From an uncultured Bacilli bacterium (GTDB lineage: Bacteria; Bacillota_I; Bacilli_A; RF39; UBA660), in contig CAKPHY010000040.1 in the NCBI GenBank assembly GCA_934162285.1, positions 1 through 7,026 on the forward strand: a DNA stretch of 7,026 bases, in the 5' to 3' direction. This document shows, piece by piece, positions 1 through 5,211 of the stretch. The notes beneath the pieces were generated by a model. That model made no database searches and was not told the DNA's origin. It saw nothing but the letters and a program-made list of their open reading frames with translations. The stretch's first letter is position 1. Every line of letters starts with the position of its first letter. The translations under genes and the position numbers were made by a program.

Positions 1-40
1 AAATATTGAAAAATATCATAAAAATTTTGTTCATAAGAAA

Positions 41-63
41 ACCTCTAGAAAAAATCTAGGGGT
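41..63. other. Hairpin upstream of the rpsU promoter
   Basis: ACCTCTAGA (41-49) pairs with TCTAGGGGT (55-63) through 9 bp with one G-T wobble, around an AAAAA loop. On the plus strand no T-run follows. On the minus strand the stem is followed by TTTTCTT, so it could work as a weak leftward terminator or stabilise the 3' end of a transcript entering from the left. No gene before it can be identified from the 40 bases available. Confidence 0.4.
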
Positions 64-78
64 TTGTCAACACTCTGG

Positions 79-102
79 ATAGCCTTAAAAGGCTATTTTT
101 TT
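79..102 (+). terminator. Rho-independent terminator of an upstream transcript
   Basis: ATAGCC (79-84) pairs with GGCTAT (91-96) around TTAAAA, followed by seven T (96-102). It ends whatever plus-strand transcript enters from the left and insulates rpsU, whose promoter starts 30 bp downstream. Confidence 0.8.
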
Positions 103-131
103 GAAAAATCAACAAAAAATCAAAAAAAATG

Positions 132-160
132 TTGTCAAAAAAAGTCAAGAGTGATATAAT
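132..160 (+). promoter_or_regulatory. rpsU-yqeY promoter
   Basis: TTGTCA (132-137), a 17-bp spacer and TATAAT (155-160), with an extended -10 TG at 152-153. Transcription should start near 167, giving a leader of about 22 nt that holds little beyond the ribosome binding site. The near-consensus sequence fits a highly expressed ribosomal protein gene. Confidence 0.85.
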
Positions 161-188
161 TTTGATAGCCAAGAAGGGAGGGATTTTA

Positions 189-389
189 ATGACAAAAGTA
201 GTTGTAAGAAATGGTAATGTTGAAAGTGCTTTACGTACATTTAAACAAAAAAATATTAAAGATGGCCTCCTAAAAGAAGTTAAAAAAAGAGAATCATATA
301 TTAAACCTGGCGAAAAACGTAGAAATGCTAAAAAAGAAGCTATTAAAAATAGCCGTCGCAAGGAACGTTCATACAATAGAGCTGCATAA
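189..389 (+). CDS. rpsU: Small ribosomal subunit protein bS21
   Basis: bS21 sits on the 30S platform near the 3' end of 16S rRNA and helps Shine-Dalgarno base pairing during initiation. The 66-residue product is very basic. It shows the family pattern: a short beta start (MTKVVVRNG), a helix with AL-R-FK (about 15-19), then an R/K-rich tail with KPGEKRR, KKEA and SRRKERS. The ATG at 189 is chosen because GAAGGGAGGG lies just upstream at 172-181. The in-frame ATG at 129 would lie before the promoter's -10 box, so it cannot start this mRNA. Only 30 bp separate it from yqeY, the usual Bacillota rpsU-yqeY pair. Family assignment is firm. Confidence 0.96.
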   Translation: MTKVVVRNGNVESALRTFKQKNIKDGLLKEVKKRESYIKPGEKRRNAKKEAIKNSRRKERSYNRAA

Positions 390-419
390 GGCTCTTTAAT
401 TTTAAAAAAAGGTGATAAA

Positions 420-863
420 ATGAAACAAAGAATAATGGAAGATTTAAAATCAGCAATGAAAAGTGGCGATAAGGAAAGATTATCAGTAATTCGTATGTTA
501 AAAGGCGCAATTCAAATGGAAGAGATTGCTAAAATGCATGAATTAACTGATGAAGAGATAGTTCCTATTATTGCTAAGCAAATAAAAACACGAAAAGAAG
601 CCAATGTTGAGTTTGCTAAAGCTAATAGAAATGATTTAGTTGATAAAAATAATGCTGAAATTGAAATACTTAATACTTATATGCCACGTATGATGGATGA
701 AGCAGAAATTAATTTGATAATTGATCAAGTATTCGCTAAAATTAATCCTACTAGTAGTAATGATATAGGTAAAATAATGAAAGAAATAGCACCACAAGTA
801 CGTGGAAAAGCTGATATGAGTTTAGTTAATTCTTTAATTAAAAGTCGTTTAGAAAATTTATAA
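420..863 (+). CDS. yqeY: YqeY-family protein, related to the GatB C-terminal tail
   Basis: The 147-residue, all-helical cytosolic protein matches the YqeY family in length and motifs: RLSVIRMLKGAI at about 20-31, a charged helix QIKTRKEA at 53-60, NAEIEILNTYMP at about 78-89, and near the end IGKIMKE then VRGKADMSLVN. The family resembles the tail of GatB, the tRNA-binding subunit of the amidotransferase that converts Glu-tRNA(Gln) to Gln-tRNA(Gln). YqeY proteins have no settled biochemical function. The ATG at 420 follows AAAGGTGAT (408-416). It is cotranscribed with rpsU, with no terminator between them and none before the T-box, so some read-through into the gltX leader is possible. Placement next to gltX and a tRNA-Glu fits a tRNA-related role, but this is inference. 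Confidence 0.93.
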   Translation: MKQRIMEDLKSAMKSGDKERLSVIRMLKGAIQMEEIAKMHELTDEEIVPIIAKQIKTRKEANVEFAKANRNDLVDKNNAEIEILNTYMPRMMDEAEINLIIDQVFAKINPTSSNDIGKIMKEIAPQVRGKADMSLVNSLIKSRLENL

Positions 864-864
864 T
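834..864 (+). promoter_or_regulatory. Probable promoter of the gltX T-box leader
   Basis: A perfect TATAAT (859-864) overlaps the yqeY stop codon and would start RNA near 871, exactly where the T-box leader begins. The -35 is poor: TTAATT at 834-839 leaves 19 bp of spacing. Read-through from rpsU-yqeY is the alternative source of gltX mRNA. Confidence 0.45.
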
Positions 865-870
865 AAAAGC

Positions 871-1056
871 AATGAAAAAGAAGAGTAAAAATTAGTTATT
901 TTATAGAAAGTTAATGGATGATGGAAATTAACAAATAGCAGTTTTGAAAGAAACTTTGGAGCTTAAATGTTTATCGCATTAAAGATATTGAGGTAGTTTA
1001 TACTACAAATTAAGGTGGTACCACGAAAATTCGTCCTTATATGGATGAATTTTTTT
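871..1056 (+). promoter_or_regulatory. T-box leader, glutamate-specific, controlling gltX
   Basis: T-box RNAs read the charging state of a cognate tRNA and let transcription continue when it is uncharged. Stem I has AAAG (877-880) pairing CTTT (954-957), AGTA (884-887) on the 5' side of the specifier loop, and the distal helix GTTAAT (910-915)/ATTAAC (927-932) preceded by AGAAAG. On the 3' side the pattern GAA-n-specifier-A-CTTTGGAG gives GAA at 950-952, a Glu codon that matches the downstream GluRS. The 14-nt T-box AAGGTGGTACCACG is at 1012-1025. Its UGGU (1016-1019) can pair with ACCA, the 3' end of a tRNA with discriminator A, as in the tRNA-Glu encoded downstream. The antiterminator pairs TAAGG (1011-1015) with CCTTA (1035-1039) and ACG (1023-1025) with CGT (1032-1034). 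Confidence 0.95.
1028..1056 (+). terminator. T-box terminator hairpin
   Basis: AATTCGTCC (1028-1036) pairs with GGATGAATT (1043-1051), one G-T wobble, with a TTATAT loop and a T-run at 1050-1056. Its 5' arm overlaps the antiterminator (1032-1039), so the two folds exclude each other. This is the off state when tRNA-Glu is charged. Confidence 0.93.
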
Positions 1057-1075
1057 GTTTGAAAGGAGAATTTAT

Positions 1076-2713
1076 ATGAATAGAAAAGAATATAGTGAAT
1101 TATTAGTTCCTAATGTTTTACACGATTTTAGTTATTATGAAGAAAAATATCCAGAAAGAAATTTAAAAGATGGTCAAATGGTAACAAGATTTGCACCAAG
1201 TCCAACAGGTTTTGTTCATATGGGGAGTTTATATGCTTCTTTTATTGATTTACAAATGGCTAAACAAACAAATGGTGTATGCATTTTAAGAATTGAAGAT
1301 ACAGATCAAAAACGTGAAGTAGAAAATGGTATTGAAGGCATTATCAACGATTTTAAAAATCTTGGTATTACTTTTGATGAAGGCCCATCTTTTGGTGGCG
1401 AATATGGTCCATATGTTCAAAGTGAACGTGGTGATATTTATCGCGCATTTGTTCGTCGTTTAATTGAAGAAGATAAAGCATATCCTTGCTTTTGTACACC
1501 AGAAGAATTAGATGAACAAAGAAATATTCAAGAATTAGAAAAAGCTCGAATCGGTTATTATGGTCCGTGGGCAAGATGTCGTTCTTTATCAATGAAAGAA
1601 GTAATTGAAAAAGTAAAAAATGGTGAAAAATACATTATTCGTTTAAAGTCACCAGGGAATTTCAACAATAAAATTGTTTTACACGATTTAATCAAAGGCA
1701 ATATTGAAATGCCTGAAAATGATCAAGATATCGTTATATTAAAATCAGATAATTTACCAACATATCATTTTGCACACGCAATTGATGATCATCTAATGCA
1801 TACAACTAATGTTATAAGAGGTGATGAATGGGTTGCTTCATATCCTATTCATGAACAATTATTTAAAGTTTTAGGTTTTAAATTACCTTACTATTCTCAT
1901 ATTGCCCCAATTACAATTAAAGAGGGAAATGTTGTTAGAAAAATATCTAAAAGAAAAGATCCTGAAGCAGCTATAAGCTTTTATCATAAAGCGGGTATTC
2001 CAACTGAAGTAATTAGACTTTATTTGGCAACTATAAACAATTCAACTTTTGAAGCTTGGTATTTACAAAATCCTGATAAAACAATTGATGATTTCAAATT
2101 TGAATTTGAAAAAGCACCTATCGGGGGTTCTTTATTTGATATTCAAAAATTAATAAGTATATCTCGAGTTTATTTTAGTACTTTAAAGGCCAGTGATGTA
2201 TATGCTGAAACATTAAAGTATACAAGTCTTTATGATAATGAATTTAATTCCTTATTAAGCAAATATAAAGATTATAGTATTAATGTTTTAAATATAGAAA
2301 GAGAAATTCCAAGACCAAGAAGAGACATTTCCTCTTATGGTGATGTTAGAAAATATATTTGGTATATGTTTGATGAATTATTCTTTAAAGAAGCTAAATA
2401 TAATCTAGAAAAAGAGTATGATGTTGATTTATTATATGATTATGTAAATAATTACTATGATGCTAATGATACTAAAGATGAATGGTTTGCTAAATTAAAA
2501 GAAGTAGCAGTTAAATATAATTATGCTTCTTCACCTAAAGAATATAAAGCAGATCCTACTAAATTTAAAGGTCATGTCGGCGATATCTGTGAAGCTATAA
2601 GAGTAGCTGTAACAAGTTTAACTCAAACACCGGATTTATATGAAATACTAAAACTTTTAGGTAAAGATCGTATAATTAAACGAATTGACTTTTTTAAGGA
2701 AAATAGAAATTAA
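1076..2713 (+). CDS. gltX: Glutamate--tRNA ligase (GluRS), clostridial type
   Basis: A class I aminoacyl-tRNA synthetase that attaches Glu to tRNA-Glu, and in many Bacillota also to tRNA-Gln for later amidation. The 545 residues match the longer GluRS type of Clostridia and relatives. Visible motifs are RFAPSPTGFVHMGS at 38-51 (the HIGH box, here HMGS), LRIEDTD at 71-77, a zinc-type cluster C138-x-C140 with C168, PTYHFAHAIDDH at 228-239, IRGDEW at 247-252 and KISKR at 289-293 (the KMSKS-like loop). The rest is the helical anticodon-binding region. The ATG at 1076 follows AAAGGAGAA (1062-1069). An in-frame TTG at 1055 lies within the T-box terminator's T-run and is rejected. Specificity (Glu only, or Glu plus Gln) cannot be read from the sequence. 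The HIGH box is slightly unusual, but nothing suggests loss of function. Confidence 0.96.
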   Translation: MNRKEYSELLVPNVLHDFSYYEEKYPERNLKDGQMVTRFAPSPTGFVHMGSLYASFIDLQMAKQTNGVCILRIEDTDQKREVENGIEGIINDFKNLGITFDEGPSFGGEYGPYVQSERGDIYRAFVRRLIEEDKAYPCFCTPEELDEQRNIQELEKARIGYYGPWARCRSLSMKEVIEKVKNGEKYIIRLKSPGNFNNKIVLHDLIKGNIEMPENDQDIVILKSDNLPTYHFAHAIDDHLMHTTNVIRGDEWVASYPIHEQLFKVLGFKLPYYSHIAPITIKEGNVVRKISKRKDPEAAISFYHKAGIPTEVIRLYLATINNSTFEAWYLQNPDKTIDDFKFEFEKAPIGGSLFDIQKLISISRVYFSTLKASDVYAETLKYTSLYDNEFNSLLSKYKDYSINVLNIEREIPRPRRDISSYGDVRKYIWYMFDELFFKEAKYNLEKEYDVDLLYDYVNNYYDANDTKDEWFAKLKEVAVKYNYASSPKEYKADPTKFKGHVGDICEAIRVAVTSLTQTPDLYEILKLLGKDRIIKRIDFFKENRN

Positions 2714-2722
2714 AAAATAGTA

Positions 2723-2751
2723 TTGAAAATAGAAAGACATTATGTTAAAAT
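2723..2751 (+). promoter_or_regulatory. tRNA-Glu promoter, overlapping the gltX terminator
   Basis: TTGAAA (2723-2728), a 17-bp spacer and TAAAAT (2746-2751), with TG at 2743-2744 as an extended -10. RNA should start near 2758, about 12 nt before the tRNA. The block TTATGTTAAAAT (2740-2751) is identical to the one in the tRNA-Gly promoter on the other strand at 6896-6907. Confidence 0.75.
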
Positions 2752-2765
2752 AATAATGTCTTTTT
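2733..2765 (+). terminator. gltX terminator
   Basis: AAAGACATTAT (2733-2743) pairs perfectly with ATAATGTCTTT (2753-2763) around a 9-nt loop, with a T-run at 2761-2765. The loop and 5' arm contain the spacer and -10 box of the tRNA-Glu promoter. Confidence 0.85.
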
Positions 2766-2769
2766 AAAT

Positions 2770-2846
2770 GACCTGTTGGTGAAGGGGTTTAACACGCCAC
2801 CCTCTCAAGGTGGTATTCATGGGTTCGAAACCCATACAGGTTACCA
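2770..2846 (+). tRNA. tRNA-Glu (anticodon CUC)
   Basis: A complete 77-nt cloverleaf with encoded CCA. The acceptor GACCTGT (2770-2776) pairs with ACAGGTT (2836-2842), ending in a G1-U72 wobble. The D stem is GTG/CAC. The anticodon stem CCACC (2797-2801)/GGTGG (2809-2813) holds loop CTCTCAA, so the anticodon is CTC at 2804-2806, reading GAG. The T arm is ATGGG-TTCGAAA-CCCAT and the discriminator is A2843. The body resembles Bacillota tRNA-Glu. A C34 anticodon reads only GAG, so a UUC isoacceptor must exist elsewhere for GAA. It lies just downstream of gltX, the enzyme that charges it. Confidence 0.95.
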
Positions 2847-2855
2847 ATGAAATTT

Positions 2856-2877
2856 AAAATCCCGAGTGGATTTTTTT
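2856..2877 (+). terminator. tRNA-Glu terminator in the leader of the next gene
   Basis: AAAATCC (2856-2862) pairs with GGATTTT (2868-2874) around CGAGT, and T continues to 2877. It starts 9 nt after the tRNA CCA end and finishes 4 nt before the AGGAG of the next gene. It separates the tRNA from that gene, yet no convincing promoter lies between them. Confidence 0.75.
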
Positions 2878-2891
2878 ATATAGGAGTCGAA

Positions 2892-3452
2892 ATGAAAAAG
2901 AATATTTTAATTAGAGCAATAGCTACTATCATTATAATTTCATCAATTATTTTAGTTAATTATCATAAAGCAAATCAAAATAAAACAAATAATAATTATA
3001 GTTCTTCTAGTGATGAATCAAATAATATTAAGAATAATGAAATCATTAATGAAGAAAAAGAAATAGATGAAAATAAAATTTCTGCAATTCTTACAAATAT
3101 GCAAGAAAAAGATATAAATTTTGACTCAGAAAAAATAAATATTTATTTATTCTGGGGTGATGGCTGTCCCCATTGTCATGATTTGGGAGAAATGCTTGCT
3201 AGTTTAGATGATGATTATAACACGCTTTTTAATTTATACTCTTTTGAAGTCTGGAATAATCTTGAAAGTAGAAATTTGATGAAACGCTTTGCTGCTGTCG
3301 TTGATCAAGAAGTTGATGGTGTTCCTTTCTTAATCATTGGTGAAAAAGTATTTGTAGGCTATATAGATAGCATGGAAAATGAAATTAAAGAAACAATCAA
3401 AGCAGAATATAACAAAACCGATCATTTTGATTATTATCAAGAATTAAAATAA
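2892..3452 (+). CDS. Membrane-anchored thioredoxin-fold protein with CPHC active site
   Basis: Probably a thiol-disulfide oxidoreductase acting outside the membrane. The 186 residues start with a short Lys-rich N-terminus and one hydrophobic segment (about 5-22, rich in Ile) with no lipobox, so a signal anchor is likely. A low-complexity Asn/Ser/Glu/Lys linker follows (about 28-62), then a thioredoxin-like domain (about 78-180): strand INIYLFWGDG, redox motif C92-P-H-C95 and the cis-proline element GVP-FLIIG at 143-150. CPHC is the DsbA-type dipeptide, usually more oxidising than thioredoxin's CGPC, but the domain is too small for DsbA's helical insertion. The start at 2892 is set by AGGAG (2882-2886). 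The in-frame ATG at 2847 would begin on the base after the tRNA CCA and run through the terminator, so it is rejected. Expression may depend on tRNA read-through. Partner and substrate are unknown. Confidence 0.85.
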   Translation: MKKNILIRAIATIIIISSIILVNYHKANQNKTNNNYSSSSDESNNIKNNEIINEEKEIDENKISAILTNMQEKDINFDSEKINIYLFWGDGCPHCHDLGEMLASLDDDYNTLFNLYSFEVWNNLESRNLMKRFAAVVDQEVDGVPFLIIGEKVFVGYIDSMENEIKETIKAEYNKTDHFDYYQELK

Positions 3453-3474
3453 AATACTATTAAGTATTTTTTTT
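3451..3474 (+). terminator. Terminator of the thioredoxin-fold gene
   Basis: AAAATACT (3451-3458) pairs with AGTATTTT (3463-3470) around ATTA, with eight T at 3467-3474. The stem begins inside the stop codon. The A-run/T-run symmetry means it could also act weakly leftward. Confidence 0.85.
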
Positions 3475-3478
3475 AAAT

Positions 3479-3507
3479 TTGACTAATTAAACTAATTGCA
3501 CTATAAT
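3479..3507 (+). promoter_or_regulatory. Promoter of the HExxH protein gene
   Basis: TTGACT (3479-3484), a 17-bp spacer and TATAAT (3502-3507), one base from consensus in total. RNA should start near 3514. No operator-like palindrome is apparent around it, so strong constitutive expression is the simplest reading. Confidence 0.87.
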
Positions 3508-3539
3508 CTCTACTATATTTTTACAGGGGGAGAAATTAA

Positions 3540-4397
3540 ATGCGATCGGAGATATTAAAATTAGTTTATGATTATTCTACTAAAGGAAAATTAGCAGATC
3601 ATGATTTTATTTATAAATTAATTATGATTGTAACAAGTAAAAAAGGTACAGCTAATTATGTTAAATCTTTAATTTTTGATAATGATAAGGATACTTCATA
3701 TTCAACATATGATGTTTTTGAACATCAAATTATTGTTCATGATCAAGCTATTTCTTATTTTTTTAATCATAAATATAGTATTGATTTTGAACTTCAAAAT
3801 TATGAAAAAATTATGTGGCGCAATTTAAAGGTTGCGCAAATAATATTACACGAATTAGAACATGCATATCAAAGTAAAGTATTTGATGAAAATAATAATA
3901 TAAAAATTGAAGATAAAATTATAAATATATGTTTACAATCAACTAAGTATTTTGAAGCTCCTACTTTTCTAAAGCAAATGCAAACGGGAGAAGTTTCTGT
4001 TCAAGAAACTATATTAAAACTGCTTAAAATTAAAAAAAAGTATGAACAATGTTATAACTTTAATCCTTTAGAAAGAATGGCTCAAATTAAATCTTTAAAT
4101 TTACTAGTGTTATCTTTAGAAATGATCCAACATCATATTCCTAAATTATATTCTTATGAAAAAAATAATTTACTAGTTGAAATGCTTAATGGCTATTCTG
4201 AATATGGAAAATGTCCAACACATATATATTTGAATGCTATTGATAAATTAGATGAATGGCAAAAATTTAGTTTTTATCATGATAATGAAGATGAACTAGA
4301 AAATAAAGTTAGAATTCAATACAAACTTGCTAAAAGACTAACATTAGGGTTACCAATAAGTCATGGCGAATTTTTATATTTACAATCAAAGATTTAA
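3540..4397 (+). CDS. Uncharacterised HExxH zinc-metalloprotease-like protein
   Basis: I do not recognise a named family. The 285-residue protein has no signal peptide or membrane segment, so it is probably cytosolic. It carries H104-E-L-E-H108 (context ILHELEHAYQ), the zinc-binding and catalytic signature of zincin peptidases. About 70 residues later N175-P-L-E178-R-M-A181 offers a glutamate, E178, that could be the third zinc ligand as in gluzincins. The C-terminal part (about 185-285) looks helical, with ISHGEFLYL near the end. ATG 3540 follows GGGGGAG (3526-3532) and a near-consensus promoter. No terminator separates it from the DUF3781-ogt-tag genes, so they may share read-through. Substrate is unknown; the protease role rests on the motif alone. 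Confidence 0.82.
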   Translation: MRSEILKLVYDYSTKGKLADHDFIYKLIMIVTSKKGTANYVKSLIFDNDKDTSYSTYDVFEHQIIVHDQAISYFFNHKYSIDFELQNYEKIMWRNLKVAQIILHELEHAYQSKVFDENNNIKIEDKIINICLQSTKYFEAPTFLKQMQTGEVSVQETILKLLKIKKKYEQCYNFNPLERMAQIKSLNLLVLSLEMIQHHIPKLYSYEKNNLLVEMLNGYSEYGKCPTHIYLNAIDKLDEWQKFSFYHDNEDELENKVRIQYKLAKRLTLGLPISHGEFLYLQSKI

Positions 4398-4417
4398 AAG
4401 ACTTTTTATTAGACATT

Positions 4418-4426
4418 TGTTATAAT
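4418..4426 (+). promoter_or_regulatory. Extended -10 promoter of the DUF3781-ogt-tag operon
   Basis: TGT-TATAAT at 4418-4426 is a perfect extended -10. No good -35 is found at 16-18 bp. Transcription would start near 4433, on or within 9 nt of the first possible start codons, which implies a leaderless or nearly leaderless mRNA. Confidence 0.6.
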
Positions 4427-4441
4427 TATTATGTGATATAT

Positions 4442-4681
4442 ATGAAAGAAAAATTAATTTTAAATATTAATAAAATTCATACTACTGAAATTGGTTTAAA
4501 AAGAATTAAGAATAATCTTTATCTAAATAATATTGATCCAGTGGAATTTTGTAAAAATATGATTTTAAACGCTAAAACAACTGTTTATAAGAAAGGTAAA
4601 AATTACTATTGTGAAGCTAGTAATATTAAAATAACTATTAATTCATATAGTTATACTATTATCACGGCACATTTAATTTAA
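4442..4681 (+). CDS. DUF3781 family protein
   Basis: A 79-residue protein that I recognise as DUF3781, a small Bacillota family of unknown function. Family-like blocks are IHTTEIGLKRIKNNL (12-26), DPVEFCKN (32-39), KGKNYYCE (51-58) and the conserved end NSYSYTIITAH (67-77). There is no signal or membrane segment. ATG 4442 is chosen, but GTG 4433, three codons earlier, is equally open. Neither has a Shine-Dalgarno sequence, and the only promoter-like signal starts RNA at about 4433, so initiation may be leaderless. The stop is followed after 2 nt by the ogt start, so ogt is probably translated by coupling. The tight linkage to two alkylation-repair genes suggests a role in the same response, but no activity can be assigned. 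Confidence 0.88.
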   Translation: MKEKLILNINKIHTTEIGLKRIKNNLYLNNIDPVEFCKNMILNAKTTVYKKGKNYYCEASNIKITINSYSYTIITAHLI

Positions 4682-4683
4682 TT

Positions 4684-5211
4684 ATGATTTATTTTGAAGC
4701 ATATAATTCACCACTTGGTTTAATTTATTTAACAAGTGATGGTGACTTTTTAACAGGATTATGGTTTAAAGATTCTAAAGATAGTTTAAAACATCATTAC
4801 AATATAAAAAAAGAATTACCTATTTTTAAAGAAACTAAAAAATGGTTAGATCTTTATTTTAATGGTTCAATACCTAATTTTACACCACGATACAAAATTA
4901 ATAATTTAACCTCATTTAGGAAACAAGTTATAGATATTATGAATGAAATCCCTTACGGAAAAGTAATAACATACAATGATATTGCTTTAAAAATAGCTAA
5001 AATAAAAGGAATAAAGAAAATGTCAGCTCAAGCAGTAGGGGGAGCAGTAGGATGGAATCCCATTTGTATTATTGTGCCATGCCATCGTGTTATTGGAGCT
5101 AATAATAATCTAACTGGCTATGGTGGTGGCTTAAAAAATAAGATAGAATTACTTAAAATTGAAAAAAATGATATAAATAAATTTATTATTCCCAAAGGAG
5201 TCAAGTTATGA
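4684..5211 (+). CDS. ogt: Methylated-DNA--[protein]-cysteine S-methyltransferase
   Basis: A suicide repair protein that moves the alkyl group from O6-alkylguanine (also O4-alkylthymine) in DNA to its own cysteine. The 175 residues fit Ogt/MGMT. The N-terminal domain starts YFEAYNSPLGLIYL. The C-terminal domain begins near SFRKQVIDIMNEIPYGKVITY, with the DNA-binding helix at SAQAVGGAVGWNP and the active site P132-C133-H134-R135-V136 followed by IG. The GYGGGLKNKIELL element (substrate-pocket loop and helix) is intact. There is no Ada-type N-terminal regulatory domain. ATG 4684 has no Shine-Dalgarno sequence and lies 2 nt after the DUF3781 stop, so translational coupling is likely. Its TGA stop overlaps the tag start (ATGA). 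Confidence 0.96.
   Translation: MIYFEAYNSPLGLIYLTSDGDFLTGLWFKDSKDSLKHHYNIKKELPIFKETKKWLDLYFNGSIPNFTPRYKINNLTSFRKQVIDIMNEIPYGKVITYNDIALKIAKIKGIKKMSAQAVGGAVGWNPICIIVPCHRVIGANNNLTGYGGGLKNKIELLKIEKNDINKFIIPKGVKL

Noticed and set aside
2..82. Open frame 2 entering from the left edge with a TAG at 80-82, possibly the tail of an upstream gene
   Set aside because: The 26 codons match no family tail I know, and the frame runs through a hairpin into the terminator stem. Too short to support.
129..188. N-terminal extension of rpsU from ATG 129
   Set aside because: It lies before and across the promoter (-35 at 132, -10 at 155), lacks a ribosome binding site, and gives residues foreign to bS21.
56..376. 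Minus-strand open frame over rpsU
   Set aside because: Antisense shadow of rpsU, with no promoter, ribosome binding site or family resemblance.
914..931. Five-codon ATG frame in the T-box distal loop
   Set aside because: It falls in a conserved structural part of Stem I and has no ribosome binding site, so it is fortuitous.
1055..1075. TTG start adding seven residues to GltX
   Set aside because: It sits in the T-box terminator T-run. The ATG at 1076 has a good AGGAG at the right distance.
1368..1592. Minus-strand open frame inside gltX
   Set aside because: Shadow of gltX with no independent signals.
2847..2891. Start of the thioredoxin-fold protein at ATG 2847
   Set aside because: It begins on the base after the tRNA CCA and would be read through the terminator hairpin. 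AGGAG favours 2892.
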